NCBI RefSeq assembly: GCF_000412635.1 | Contig: NZ_ASTG01000016.1 | Span: 62,001 to 126,000, forward strand | Direction: 5' to 3' | DNA length: 64,000 bases | DNA from: Sphingobium bisphenolivorans | GTDB taxonomy: Bacteria > Pseudomonadota > Alphaproteobacteria > Sphingomonadales > Sphingomonadaceae | Part shown: positions 1 to 9,005 of the stretch, in pieces | Position numbering within the stretch: the first letter of the stretch is position 1 | Layout of the letters: each line of letters starts with the position of its first letter | The notes under the pieces: model-generated | Told to the model about the DNA's origin: nothing | The model's database searches: none | The model's input: the letters and a program-made list of their open reading frames with translations, nothing else | Position numbers and translations under genes: made by a program

Positions 1-1
1 G

Positions 2-721
2 GCTGAACTGGCGTCGTTCCAGGATCAGTCCCAGGGTCATGTTTCTCACGGCGGAGAACAAGCCAGGGTTTCTGTCGAGCTTGTAGCTGAGGCGGTGAGT
101 GAAGCCTGGGTTATGCCCCTTTCAACCGGACCTGCATTTCAGTTGGGCGAGCCGGAATTTGAAGGGGATAGCTATCTTGGTAAATACGAGCAGCTCCTTC
201 GTGCCGACGGGCGGGTGTCCGTCAATGACGAAAGCTGGGAATTTTCCGGCTCAGGCGTCCGGGGACATGTGCGTGGTGCGCGCGACACCGCCGGAATGGC
301 ATTCCACAGCTGGATATGCGGCATATTTCCCAGCGGGCGGGGCTTTAATCTCAAGCAACTGCACGATGAGGCCGGTAATCCTTACTTCAGCCAAGCCTAT
401 CTGCTCGACGGCCATAAGGCTGTCCGCGCGAAGATCCTTCAAACGCCCGACCTCGTCCGTGTGCCGCAGCAGCCTGAGTATGAAGTGGTGCTGCAAACCC
501 CGGCCGAAACAGCGCGCATTCGCGGGTTTAACAAGCTCACCTCGTGGGTGCCAATCGGCGAATGGGGAGGGATCTTCAAGACTCCGGACCACGCGGCCTA
601 CGGAATTTTCGGCAACGGCTATGGTCTGGTGCAAGAGGCTAGGATGATCATGTCCCAGGGGTTCGCCCGCTTCGAGTGGGATGGCGAAGAGGGCTATGGG
701 ATGTGCGAACTGTCCGGTTGA
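2..721 (+). CDS. Partial hypothetical protein, lipocalin-like (5' end outside window)
   Basis: The reading frame is open from the first bases of the window to the TGA at 719-721, so the gene starts upstream and only about 239 residues are visible. A GTG at 95 could be mistaken for the start but has no clear ribosome site and the frame continues through it. The protein is rich in Trp, Gly and aromatic residues, contains no membrane segment and has no catalytic motif I recognise. The pattern resembles the DUF7064/DUF7065 (AttH-like lipocalin fold) proteins that I recall beside sulfotransferases in sphingomonads; that assignment is memory, not a search. It lies 40 bp before the sulfotransferase and probably shares its transcript. 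Confidence 0.7.
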   Translation, partial: AELASFQDQSQGHVSHGGEQARVSVELVAEAVSEAWVMPLSTGPAFQLGEPEFEGDSYLGKYEQLLRADGRVSVNDESWEFSGSGVRGHVRGARDTAGMAFHSWICGIFPSGRGFNLKQLHDEAGNPYFSQAYLLDGHKAVRAKILQTPDLVRVPQQPEYEVVLQTPAETARIRGFNKLTSWVPIGEWGGIFKTPDHAAYGIFGNGYGLVQEARMIMSQGFARFEWDGEEGYGMCELSG

Positions 722-761
722 TCATGCTGGGCGGCAAGCATGTTGATTGGAGAGAGAAGTA

Positions 762-1925
762 ATGGATCTGACGGCAGAAATATTGATGGGACAGGCGGAG
801 AAGGCCACCGACCTTCATGACTGGGGACCAGATTTATCCTTCCGCATCGGCCTTGACATATTAGTACAAGATTTCACTCGCATCGATCGTTCCGATGTGG
901 TTGTCGAGCAGTTTCGAAACCAGCTGGTCCAGCTGCTTGCCACGCGTCTCCGTCTGGTGGATGATCAAGTGCGACACCCCGAAATCCTGGATGTCGTTAT
1001 CGACGCGCCAGTCGTGGGTGTCGGGCTTGCGCGAACCGGCACCACGATATTGCTTGACCTGCTGGCCCTCGATCCGGCTGCGCGGGCCCCCAGGCAATGG
1101 GAAGCCGCCTTTCCGTGCCCTCCCACCGAAGCAGGCTCGTTCCATACCGATCCGCGCATCGCGCGCATGCAGGGCGAACTCGATCAGCTGCTTGCGGCAA
1201 TTCCTGAAGTCCGGGCCATGCATCCCTGGGGGGCGGAGCTTCCGGCTCCTTGTCTTCAGCTGTTCAATCTACACTTCGCCAGCACGAACTTCATGGCCTC
1301 CTATAAGGTGCCAGGCTATGTTGATTGGCTCGCCAGCAACGCTCAGGAGGGGGTGTATCGCACGCACAAGCGCCTTCTGCAGCAGTTCGGTTGGCGAGGC
1401 CCCAGGGGGCGATGGACTCTGACGGAGCCAATGCACCAGCTCAACCTGGATCTGCTCCTTGAGGCCTATCCCAACGCTATGCTCGTTCAGACTCATCGCG
1501 ATCCGATGCGGACGATTCCGTCGACGGCAAGCTTGATATACACGCTGCTCAGCGGGCGAGATCCCAGCGTGAGCCGTGAGGAGGTCGGGCAGCTTGTCCA
1601 GAAGATGTTTGGCGCGCATCTTGAACGCAGTCTGGCCGCACGAGAGCGGGATCCAGTGCTTGACGCGCGTATCGTGGACGTCGCCTACCGAGATACAGTG
1701 AGAGACCCGGTGAGCGTCGTGCGTCGGATCCACGACGCTTTCAATCTCCCCTTCGTTGACGAGCATGCGGAAAGAATTCGCCGGCATCTCGCAGAGAGTC
1801 CGCAGCACAAGCACGGACGCCATGTATATAAAGCGGAGGATTATGGAATCACTGAGGCCAGCCTGAAAAGTTACATTCCGGCGCGGTACAGTGAACGCTT
1901 CAGCCAACTATTCGAAGAGGACTAG
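762..1925 (+). CDS. Sulfotransferase family protein
   Basis: A 387-residue protein of the bacterial sulfotransferase family, predicted to move a sulfuryl group from PAPS to an unknown hydroxylated acceptor. The 5'-phosphosulfate loop is VGLARTGTT at residues 87-95. A later segment, LVQTHRDPMRTIPS, matches the 3'-phosphate-binding Arg/Ser region. No signal peptide is seen, so it should be cytoplasmic. I chose ATG 762 over the upstream TTG 747 because GGAGAGAG (749-756) sits at proper spacing before it. It is flanked by the lipocalin-like gene and an NTF2-like gene on the same strand, a grouping typical of sphingomonad clusters for hydrophobic cyclic compounds. The substrate is unknown. Confidence 0.88.
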   Translation: MDLTAEILMGQAEKATDLHDWGPDLSFRIGLDILVQDFTRIDRSDVVVEQFRNQLVQLLATRLRLVDDQVRHPEILDVVIDAPVVGVGLARTGTTILLDLLALDPAARAPRQWEAAFPCPPTEAGSFHTDPRIARMQGELDQLLAAIPEVRAMHPWGAELPAPCLQLFNLHFASTNFMASYKVPGYVDWLASNAQEGVYRTHKRLLQQFGWRGPRGRWTLTEPMHQLNLDLLLEAYPNAMLVQTHRDPMRTIPSTASLIYTLLSGRDPSVSREEVGQLVQKMFGAHLERSLAARERDPVLDARIVDVAYRDTVRDPVSVVRRIHDAFNLPFVDEHAERIRRHLAESPQHKHGRHVYKAEDYGITEASLKSYIPARYSERFSQLFEED

Positions 1926-2050
1926 GCGTTTGTAGATAAGTTCAGAGCGGATGAGGCATTATTTTCAATGATGGGGTGGCCGCGTACCAACGGGATCGGA
2001 CCCGTCGGTCCATCAACCGCCCGGCTACCAAAATAACTGGGAGACATGCG

Positions 2051-2542
2051 ATGTCTGGTATGATGGCGCCACAACAGTATCACTTAAATCTTCTGGATGA
2101 GCTGTCTTGCCGACGACTTCATCAGATATACCAGGTCGCGGAGATAACGCGCGATCTTGACCTCTTCATGTCGATCTGGACTGAGGATGCGCGCTACGGC
2201 AATCTTCAGGGAAAGGCCGCTATCCGGAATGCGGCTGCCGGATTCTTCAAGGACATGGAATCCATCACCGACTTGCGGATCAGTCCCGCAGCCTGTCATA
2301 TCGAGGTGAAGGGCGATACTGCAGAAGGCAAATTCTTCCAGGTGGCCCAACTCAAGATCCCTCAGCGCGACGGTACGACGAGCATCCAGCACTGGGATGG
2401 CAGCTATCACGCGGAGTTCGTCCGAAACCCCGACGGCTGGCTCTTGTCTCGGCTGTGCGGTATCAAGAACCCGGATCTGTTCCATGACACCGATATCCAG
2501 GCGCAACTGAAATATGAGGAACTGCATTTCACTCTGGATTGA
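2051..2542 (+). CDS. NTF2-like / SnoaL-type protein
   Basis: A 163-residue protein with the NTF2-like alpha+beta cone fold: an N-terminal helix (IYQVAEITRDLDLFMSIW), the DARY strand, and a C-terminal GWLLSRLCGIKN strand. Members act as small isomerases, dehydratases or accessory subunits, and the sequence does not say which. The frame is open further upstream, but ATG 2051 follows GGGAGACATGCG and gives the usual family length, so I prefer it; ATG 2063 is also possible. It lies between the sulfotransferase and the VOC protein on the same strand. A similar-sized NTF2-like protein occurs at 7715-8170, so the locus holds two. Confidence 0.8.
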   Translation: MSGMMAPQQYHLNLLDELSCRRLHQIYQVAEITRDLDLFMSIWTEDARYGNLQGKAAIRNAAAGFFKDMESITDLRISPAACHIEVKGDTAEGKFFQVAQLKIPQRDGTTSIQHWDGSYHAEFVRNPDGWLLSRLCGIKNPDLFHDTDIQAQLKYEELHFTLD

Positions 2543-2672
2543 GCTGAACGCGCTGATCGGTGCTTGTCTGCACCTCTCCTGAAGTGATCGGGCGCAGTTT
2601 ACGATCCACCTTCATTACGGCTTGCGAGGCAGCAGACGGACAGGCGCTGGAAACTAGGTACTGGAGACGCGA

Positions 2673-3140
2673 ATGAGCACCAATTACTTCCATATCGGAA
2701 TCCTTGTCGCCGACCTGGATGCGGCGATCCCCAAGTTCAGCAAATTATTTGGCGTGGTGTTCAACCCTCCCAGCGTGATGCGAGCGCCGATTGAATGGCA
2801 TGGGCAGAAACTGGACATGGATATAAGAGTGACCTACTCGAAGGAACCTCCCTACATCGAGCTCATCGAAGGTCAGAGCGAAGGGTATTACGCGATCTCA
2901 CAAGGTGAAGGAATTCATCACATAGGGCTGTGGGTGCCTGAATATGGCACCGTCGAATGGAATGAGCGCTTCGGCGACATGGAAATCGAATCTCTCCTGT
3001 TTTCGCCGACGGGGGTGGGAAACGCAAAGACCAGCCCTGGATGCCTCTGTGGTGTACGCCTGGAACTTGTGGATGAAGGCTCGCGCGCGGCGCTGGAGCG
3101 TTGGGTCAACGGCGGGGCTTCCAGCCTAGCTGTCGAATAG
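2673..3140 (+). CDS. VOC (glyoxalase/dioxygenase fold) family protein
   Basis: A 155-residue protein with two beta-alpha-beta-beta-beta modules of the vicinal oxygen chelate fold. Candidate metal ligands occur at the expected places: His7 (YFHIGILV), Glu63 (YIELIEG), His83 (IHHIGLW) and Glu131 (RLELVD). Such proteins act as lyases, isomerases (for example methylmalonyl-CoA epimerase) or ring-opening dioxygenases. The length is nearest to epimerase or glyoxalase-like members. GGAGACGCG precedes ATG 2673. It is the last gene of the + strand set before the TetR regulator. The substrate is unknown. Confidence 0.82.
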   Translation: MSTNYFHIGILVADLDAAIPKFSKLFGVVFNPPSVMRAPIEWHGQKLDMDIRVTYSKEPPYIELIEGQSEGYYAISQGEGIHHIGLWVPEYGTVEWNERFGDMEIESLLFSPTGVGNAKTSPGCLCGVRLELVDEGSRAALERWVNGGASSLAVE

Positions 3141-3229
3141 TTGCCCTTGGGAGCGGTGAACATGCGTCAACGGAAGGTGGCGCTGACCCGGCCTGTCAGG
3201 CTTTTCGGGGTGTCCGCCGCGCCTAATTT

Positions 3230-3540
3230 TTCGCAAGCGCTTTCAGCCGTGCTTCGATCAAGGGGATGTCGGGCTTGCGCTGGGATCATGGCCGTCGCCC
3301 AGAGTCACCAACGCCCGCTCATGATATTCATGCTGGGGATCGCCGAGCGGTTGCCTCGCCCTGAACGGTGGTGGCGAGGTCGCTCGGAGTGGCAGAGCCG
3401 AGCTGATCGCAGGAGGACGAGCCGTGAGACATGCTACCGAAGTTTTCGTCGGAACGGACGTGGCAATAGCGCGGAATGCGGTTGCGGACGGCGGGCGCGA
3501 AAAATTCAGCAAAGGACGCGGTAACGCGAGGTTGACTTTC
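3230..3540 (-). pseudogene. Possible decayed coding remnant in the 3141-3591 gap
   Basis: The 451 bases between the VOC gene and the TetR gene hold no intact gene. On the minus strand, coding-like stretches in different frames can be read: one containing PRYCHVRSDENFGSMSHG, a short central part (QHEYHERALVTLGDGHD), and a plausible C-terminus KPDIPLIEARLKALAKN followed by a stop near 3226. That pattern fits an old gene broken by frameshifts, but I cannot name the family and the match could be chance in GC-rich DNA. The TetR promoter should also lie in this gap. Confidence 0.2.
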
Positions 3541-3591
3541 GCGGTGACGCGGTCTCTGTAGCCGAAAATGATCGTTCCGGAGACTTATTAG

Positions 3592-4269
3592 GTGGGCATC
3601 GCTGGCGAAAGCAGACCAGGCAAGGGGGAGATCGCACGCGAACGCATCAAGGGGGAGGCGCGCCGTCTCTTCGCGCAATATGGCATCGACACGGTCACGA
3701 TCAGGGACATCGCCAAAGCCGCAGGTCAGCGCAACGGAGGATCGGTCAACTATTACTTCCGATGCAAAGAGGATCTCGTACTGGAGGTGTTGAACGACGC
3801 GGCACGCGAACTCGACACCATCCGGGGACGGCAACTGGATGCGTTGGAGGAGTCGAATAATCCCATCACCCTCCGCGCGATCATGACAATCCTCGTCCTG
3901 GTCGATGGCTTTGAAAGTGATGAGCAGATGCGCCTGTTCACAATGCTTCAGATCTACCGCCGGGACTCCATGCACAGCGAAATCCCTGGCAAGTGGGATC
4001 AGGCCTACCAGCGTTGCGTCGCTTATCTGCGCGGCCTCATTCCCGATTATCCCGAAAAACTGTTCAAACAGCGCCTTTATTTTCTCATCCCCTACATATG
4101 GACATTCATGGCGACCCGGGAAGGCGGGTCTGGGCAGGCGAAATTCTGGCAGGAGTTCTGGGCCGACCCGTCCACGCTCGAAAATTTTCTGGATACCGCC
4201 GAAGCCATGCTCCTATATCCTCCCTCAGCGGCCGCGCTGTCCGCACTGGGGCCGCAACAGGCGTCATGA
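3592..4269 (+). CDS. TetR/AcrR family transcriptional regulator
   Basis: A 225-residue regulator. The N-terminal DNA-binding domain spans about residues 12-60: ERIKGEARRLFAQYGIDT, then TIRDIAKAAG, then VNYYFRCKEDL, the standard TetR helix-turn-helix and following Tyr-Phe. The C-terminal ligand domain is all helical and unassigned. It begins with GTG 3592, since no better ATG exists in frame, and the ribosome site is weak (GGAG about 15 bases upstream). It is convergent with the aldo/keto reductase. Its probable targets are the neighbouring catabolic genes on one or both sides, which is inference from position. Confidence 0.87.
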   Translation: MGIAGESRPGKGEIARERIKGEARRLFAQYGIDTVTIRDIAKAAGQRNGGSVNYYFRCKEDLVLEVLNDAARELDTIRGRQLDALEESNNPITLRAIMTILVLVDGFESDEQMRLFTMLQIYRRDSMHSEIPGKWDQAYQRCVAYLRGLIPDYPEKLFKQRLYFLIPYIWTFMATREGGSGQAKFWQEFWADPSTLENFLDTAEAMLLYPPSAAALSALGPQQAS

Positions 4270-4321
4270 TCGAGTTCAGATCGGACAGGACGACCAACTT
4301 CTTGCCATCATTCCTGCCGTT

Positions 4322-5317
4322 TCAGCGCGGGTTTGTAAGTGCATGACCGCCTTCCATTTCGGCGCAGGTGCCGTCCAGCGCCGCAATGTCGTCATCTGTC
4401 AGGTCGATGTCGCACGCCTTGATCAACTGTTGTAGCTGCCCTACGCTGGTGGCGCTCGCAATTGGCGCGGTGATGCCTGGCTTCGTCAGCAGCCAGGCGA
4501 GCGCGATCTGCGCGGGCACGGCGTCATGCCGGGCTGCGACCGCATCCAGCACGTCCAAAAGGCGCTGTCCTTGCGTGTCGAGATATTTGCCAACCAGCTC
4601 GCCCCGCATGCCGGGTCGAAGATCAGCAGCCGAGCGGTACTTGCCGGTCAGGAAGCCGCTTGCCAGCGCGAAGAAGGGGATCACGCCCAAATCCTGCTCG
4701 ACAGCCAGCGCCTGCATGTCGGACTCATAGTCGCGCCGATCATACAGATTATACAATGGCTGCACGGCTTCGAACCGGGGAAGCCCAATCCGGTCGGCAA
4801 TCGCAAGCGCCTCTCGTACGCGGCCGGCACTCATATTCGACGCGCCGACCGCACGCACCTTGCCGGCGCGGATCAGCTCCGCAAAAGCATCCAGCGTTTC
4901 GGCCAAGGGCGTCTTCGGATCGTCGCAATGAGCCAAGTAGAGGTCGATGTGAGTCGTCCGCAAGCGGGCGAGCGAGGCGTCGATCGCTTCCATGATGTAC
5001 GCGCGCGACAGGCCCTTCTTTCCCCGCGCCATCGGCAGGCCGACCTTGGTGGCCAACATCACCCGCTCGCGTCGCCCGCCGCCCAGCGCGAACCATTCGC
5101 CCAGGACGCGCTCCGACGTACCCACGCCCTCGTCCGTCCAAGGCGCGTAGACGTCGGCTGTGTCGATCGCCGAAAAGCCCGCGTCCAGAAATTCGTCGAG
5201 CACACGAAAGGATGTCGGCCGGTCCATCGTCCAGCCTAGAACATTACCCCCGAACATCAGCGGCGCGAAGCGGAGGCCCGATCGACCCAAGGTGCGAATT
5301 TCCATCCCTTGACTCAC
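4322..5317 (-). CDS. Aldo/keto reductase
   Basis: A 331-residue cytoplasmic NADPH-dependent oxidoreductase of the (beta/alpha)8 aldo/keto reductase family. The catalytic tetrad is visible: Asp52 and Tyr57 (IDTADVY), Lys91 (ATKVG) and His130 (LYLAHCDD). The C-terminal cofactor region has IASATSVGQLQQL. It starts with GTG 5317, only 4 bases after the stop of the flavoprotein gene; an internal ATG at 5305 preceded by AAGGG is an alternative start. The two genes form a tight operon, which suggests coupled redox steps on the same substrate. The substrate is not determinable. Confidence 0.88.
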   Translation of the reverse strand: MSQGMEIRTLGRSGLRFAPLMFGGNVLGWTMDRPTSFRVLDEFLDAGFSAIDTADVYAPWTDEGVGTSERVLGEWFALGGGRRERVMLATKVGLPMARGKKGLSRAYIMEAIDASLARLRTTHIDLYLAHCDDPKTPLAETLDAFAELIRAGKVRAVGASNMSAGRVREALAIADRIGLPRFEAVQPLYNLYDRRDYESDMQALAVEQDLGVIPFFALASGFLTGKYRSAADLRPGMRGELVGKYLDTQGQRLLDVLDAVAARHDAVPAQIALAWLLTKPGITAPIASATSVGQLQQLIKACDIDLTDDDIAALDGTCAEMEGGHALTNPR

Positions 5318-5321
5318 GGCG

Positions 5322-7037
5322 TCACGCCCATTGGGGTTCCCCAGCGGCCGCGGCCTCGCGCGCAGCGATGAAACCGAAGGTCATCGCCGGCCCGATGGTG
5401 GAGCCGGCGCCGGGATAGGCTCCGCCGAAGATCGTGGCCGCGTCATTGCCCGCAGCGAACAAGCCGGGTATCGGCCTGTCGCCGGTATCGAGCACACGCG
5501 CCTTGCCATCGGTGCGCAATCCGGCCAGCGTACCGATGTCCCCCGCGTGAATGCGCACCGCATAGAAAGGCCCTGTTTCCAGGGGAGCAAGCGTCGGGTT
5601 GGGCGTGAACCGGCAATCGCCCATGGATCGGCTATAGCGCGTGCCACCACGGCCGAATAGAGTATCCTTCCCGGCCCGCGCGTCGCTGTTGAAACGCTCC
5701 ACCGTCGCTTCCAGCGCCTCTGCATCGATCCCGGCTCCCTTCGCCAGATCGCGGATAGTTTTCCCACGCATCAGATAGCTGCTGCGCAAATGAGGGCCCA
5801 TCGGCACAGGCGCGGGCCTCACAAAGCCCAATCCGTAATCACGGATCGCACGATGATCCGCGATCAGGAAACCTTCGGCCGGCATGCCGGGTCGACGCGC
5901 CGTTAGCAGCCCCTCGCAATAATCCTGCCAAGGCACCGATTCATTGACGAAGCGCCGCCCTTCAGGCGTTACGGCAATAACGCCCGGCATAGACGCCATG
6001 AAGGAGTGCGGCACGCTGCGCGTCAGTCCACCCGGCTTGGGCAGGCGCGAAATCGGCATCCAGGCGCCATTGTTTGCGACTGTGATGATCTGCCCCCCGA
6101 CTTGTTCTGCCAGCCTTAGACCATCACCGGTGTTCGTGCGCGGCGCGAGCGAAAAATGCTGGTCTTCGTTCGCCGGATGCGGATAGAGCGCGGCGCGCCG
6201 CGCAAGATCCCAGGGGAACCCTCCTGACGCCAGCACCACGCCCCTTCGAGCACTAATTTGTCGCTCGTCCTCGGACGTGCCGATCCTGATGCCGGCAACT
6301 GCTCCGTCACGCTCGATCAACCCGACCGCTGGCGTGTCATAGAGGATGGTGACGCCTTCTTGCATGGCAGCCGCAGCAAGCTGAGCCACAAGCGAATTGC
6401 CGTTCACCGCCTCCATGGCGCGGCCATATCGCAGCATTTCATAGCCGTGCTTCACCAGCCACTTCGCCACGAACAAGGCGGATTTCGTCGACCGGGTCAC
6501 ATTCAGGAAGTGCAAGAGGTCATTGCCCATGTCGATCGGCACCCCCATGAACCCGGTTTCCGGGAGCGGCGGGCGCAGCCGCTTGTGCGCATTGCCCAAT
6601 ATGCCTGCATGGACAGGAGCGGGAAACAAGGACCGGCCACTCTTGACGGCTCCGGGCAGTTCGCTGTGAAAGTCCGATCGGACCTCGGCAAGCAGCAGCT
6701 TCAGCCCCGCCTGCTCCATGAAAAAACGGAGCATCTGCGGTCCGGCATCCAGATAGGCGTCGACGCGCTCAGAATCAAAGTGATTGCCGGCCAGCGCTAC
6801 AACATATCGGCGCGCCTCCTCAGCTGAGTCTTTCATCCCTGCCGCGCGCGCTAAATGGTTGTTGGGAATCCAGAGGAACCCGCCCGCAAAGGCGGTCGTC
6901 CCGCCGAAATAGCGCGATTTTTCAACGACGATTACATCAAGGCCTGCCTTGGCAGCTGTAACCGCCGCGGCAAGCCCGCCCGCACCAGAGCCGACCACGA
7001 CAAGGTCGCAAATCCCATCCCCTCGGATGCCCGTCAT
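5322..7037 (-). CDS. FAD-dependent oxidoreductase, 3-ketosteroid dehydrogenase / fumarate reductase type
   Basis: A 571-residue flavoprotein. The N-terminal Rossmann motif VVVGSGAGGLAAA (residues 13-25) binds FAD, followed by the acidic residue of VVEKS and the FGGTTAFAGG segment typical of KstD-like enzymes. The C-terminus has LFAAGNDAATIFGG and GSTIGPAMTFGFIAA, which contact FAD in this family. It may insert or reduce a double bond next to a ketone in a cyclic substrate. AAGGGAG precedes ATG 7037. With the aldo/keto reductase behind it and NTF2-like and SDR genes upstream, the set resembles sphingomonad clusters for steroid-like or terpenoid ketones; that is inference. Confidence 0.87.
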   Translation of the reverse strand: MTGIRGDGICDLVVVGSGAGGLAAAVTAAKAGLDVIVVEKSRYFGGTTAFAGGFLWIPNNHLARAAGMKDSAEEARRYVVALAGNHFDSERVDAYLDAGPQMLRFFMEQAGLKLLLAEVRSDFHSELPGAVKSGRSLFPAPVHAGILGNAHKRLRPPLPETGFMGVPIDMGNDLLHFLNVTRSTKSALFVAKWLVKHGYEMLRYGRAMEAVNGNSLVAQLAAAAMQEGVTILYDTPAVGLIERDGAVAGIRIGTSEDERQISARRGVVLASGGFPWDLARRAALYPHPANEDQHFSLAPRTNTGDGLRLAEQVGGQIITVANNGAWMPISRLPKPGGLTRSVPHSFMASMPGVIAVTPEGRRFVNESVPWQDYCEGLLTARRPGMPAEGFLIADHRAIRDYGLGFVRPAPVPMGPHLRSSYLMRGKTIRDLAKGAGIDAEALEATVERFNSDARAGKDTLFGRGGTRYSRSMGDCRFTPNPTLAPLETGPFYAVRIHAGDIGTLAGLRTDGKARVLDTGDRPIPGLFAAGNDAATIFGGAYPGAGSTIGPAMTFGFIAAREAAAAGEPQWA

Positions 7038-7714
7038 ACGCTCCCTTCCTCATGCATAGGTGCCTCGCATCGAAAGCACTTCTCGCTACTGATCCGGCCT
7101 CGACGCATCGAAACCGTCCGCAGACCGCAAGATTTGTGCTATCGGCCCGCTCGCGCAACCCATTTCGATCGAAATCTACGCATCGATAATGTGAAGCGTC
7201 GCTGTGAACGGAAGCGGCCCTCCTGACCCATCACTAATGAGTGATTCAGTCATCAGATGATGTGCATGACGGTAAGGCGGCAAGCGCATAGCTTCAGGCC
7301 GATAAACACCTCGAAGAACCGCCGGTTTAGCAGCGACCTCCAGCCGCGAGGGTGGTCAGGCCTTTTGCGGGACTCGGTGATTCGGTAGTATTTTTCGCTG
7401 TTTGCCTTCACGCGGGCACAGTATTCGCCGCGAGCTACGCAAGCCTAGGGATTTGAGGGCAGATTGGCGATGCAGATGGTGCGCAGGAAGCGGATATGCG
7501 ATGCTTCTGCGGCGCGCGCGTTCGACCACCGAGCGAGCCGCTGAGCGCTTGGCATCGGCGCGCGCGGTGCGCTCGGAGCGTTGCACGGCGGTGTGGCTTT
7601 CGCTGATGGTCTACGGATCTGGTCGGGCGGCCGATAAGGATTGATAAGACGATGCAACAAGTAGCAGGCACACATCACTGCCAGCATCGCCAGTATGTGT
7701 CATTGGCGACCGAC
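7038..7714. other. Intergenic region, no gene recognised
   Basis: These 677 bases lie between the flavoprotein start (7037, - strand) and the NTF2-like gene. The first 200 bases should carry the promoter of the flavoprotein and aldo/keto reductase operon. The rest gives only Arg/Ser-rich short frames on both strands without family resemblance or good ribosome sites. No inverted repeats of an insertion sequence were found by eye. Confidence 0.5.
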
Positions 7715-8170
7715 TCACGTTAGGCCGCCCATGCCCGCGGCTACCATCGAAAGCGATGCAATGCGCCACCCCTCCTTGGTTCGACGGTAGCGACAGACGT
7801 AGGTGCCTGCGCCCACCAGATAGGCTCCATCTGCTTTCTTGAGGAATAGGGTTACCTTCCAGTTGCCGTGCGCCTCGTCGCCTTCGATCACTGGGTCAGC
7901 CTGCGCGAGCAAATGGACAGCCATCGCCAGACCGCTGCCCGACAGCCCGGCAGCGATGGCCTCACGACCCTCGAACCGCCCCATAGCTGCCGACTCCCAC
8001 ACGGCGTCTTCCGTAAAAAGCGCGGCCAAAGCATTCGGATCACCTCCCGCCGCGCCCCAGCCCTTATCGCCATAATGAGCGTAGAGAATCTGAAGCCTGT
8101 GCAATTCGGCACGGTCTTCCAGCCGCGCCAGACGCTCCTCAATGGTAAGGTCCGCTGTTCCGTCGCGCAT
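7715..8170 (-). CDS. SnoaL/NTF2-like protein
   Basis: A 151-residue NTF2-like protein (SnoaL_4 type). The N-terminal helix LTIEERLARLEDRAELHRLQ is followed by the segment containing DPNALAALFTEDAVWE and a C-terminal YRRTKEGWRIASLSMVA strand. ATG 8170 is preceded by AAAGGAG at six-base spacing, which decides the start against the longer frame from 8194. It lies 40 bp downstream of the SDR gene on the same strand, so the two are probably co-transcribed. The role may be isomerase, hydratase or accessory subunit. Confidence 0.83.
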   Translation of the reverse strand: MRDGTADLTIEERLARLEDRAELHRLQILYAHYGDKGWGAAGGDPNALAALFTEDAVWESAAMGRFEGREAIAAGLSGSGLAMAVHLLAQADPVIEGDEAHGNWKVTLFLKKADGAYLVGAGTYVCRYRRTKEGWRIASLSMVAAGMGGLT

Positions 8171-8210
8171 GAAATCTCCTTTCGCTGGCATCAAACATCT
8201 GCCGCAGCCT

Positions 8211-9005
8211 TCAGTAGAGCGCCTTCACCTGGCCGCCGTCCACGACGATGAATTGGCCGGTCACATAGCTGGCGCGGGCCGAACAGAGGAAAGTGATGAC
8301 GGCAGCGATCTCTTCGGGACGTCCCAGGCGCCCCACCGGAATTTCTTCGCGCCGCTCGGCCTCGCGTTCGTCCCAGTCGCGGCCATTTTCGGCCACCATG
8401 CGCTTCATCTGCTCGTAATAGCGGTCAGTCGCAAAGCCGCCCGTGCCGATCGTATTGATCGTAATGCCGAATTTGGCGATCTCGTCCGACACGCTCTTGT
8501 TGAGCGAAAGCGCAGCGACGCGGGTTACGTTGGCGGTGACCAGCGGCAGTTCCTTGTGGGGTTCCTTCGACGCGACCGAATTGATGAGGACAATGCGGCC
8601 CCATTTCTTGTCCCGCATCGCCGGGGTGAAGGTGCGTAACAGATGGACCTGGCTCATCACGATGCCGTCATAGGCGGTCAGGAAATCTTCGTCTTTCGTA
8701 TTATCCCATCGGCCATGCGTCGGGCCATATACATTGCCCACTACGATGTCCGGGTCGCCATAGGCCGCACTCGCCACCTCCTGTACTTGAAGAATTCCCT
8801 CTTTTGTCGACATATCGGCATAAGCAGCAACGGCTTCGCCCCCTTCATCCCGGATTTTTGCGACCGTCTGGTCGACCGCTTCCTTGCCTCGCGCTGAGAC
8901 CACCACCCGGCAACCCTCTCGCGCCAGATCTTCGGACACCGCGCGTCCCATTCCCTTGCTACCGCCGCCAGAGATGGCGATCTTGCCCTTGATGCCGAAA
9001 TCCAT
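8211..9005 (-). CDS. Short-chain dehydrogenase/reductase lacking the canonical Tyr and Lys
   Basis: A 264-residue SDR. The cofactor loop reads SGGGSKGMG (12-20), and the C-terminus has GRLGRPEEIA and the VTGQFIVVDGG strand. The usual NNAG is VGNVYG, and the expected YxxxK is replaced: Ala158 and Arg162 lie in TANVTRVAAL, while Ser143/Ser146 (NSVAS) remain. A subset of SDRs carries a similar SNxxR motif, so this is probably a natural variant rather than decay. GGGAGAGGGCGGT precedes ATG 9005. It leads the - strand pair with the NTF2-like gene and is divergent from the receptor at 9478. Confidence 0.85.
   Translation of the reverse strand: MDFGIKGKIAISGGGSKGMGRAVSEDLAREGCRVVVSARGKEAVDQTVAKIRDEGGEAVAAYADMSTKEGILQVQEVASAAYGDPDIVVGNVYGPTHGRWDNTKDEDFLTAYDGIVMSQVHLLRTFTPAMRDKKWGRIVLINSVASKEPHKELPLVTANVTRVAALSLNKSVSDEIAKFGITINTIGTGGFATDRYYEQMKRMVAENGRDWDEREAERREEIPVGRLGRPEEIAAVITFLCSARASYVTGQFIVVDGGQVKALY

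Noticed and set aside
7402-7687. Overlapping Arg/Ser/Ala-rich frames on both strands in the 7038-7714 gap as transposase remnants
   Set aside because: No transposase motif, no terminal inverted repeats and no ribosome sites could be seen.
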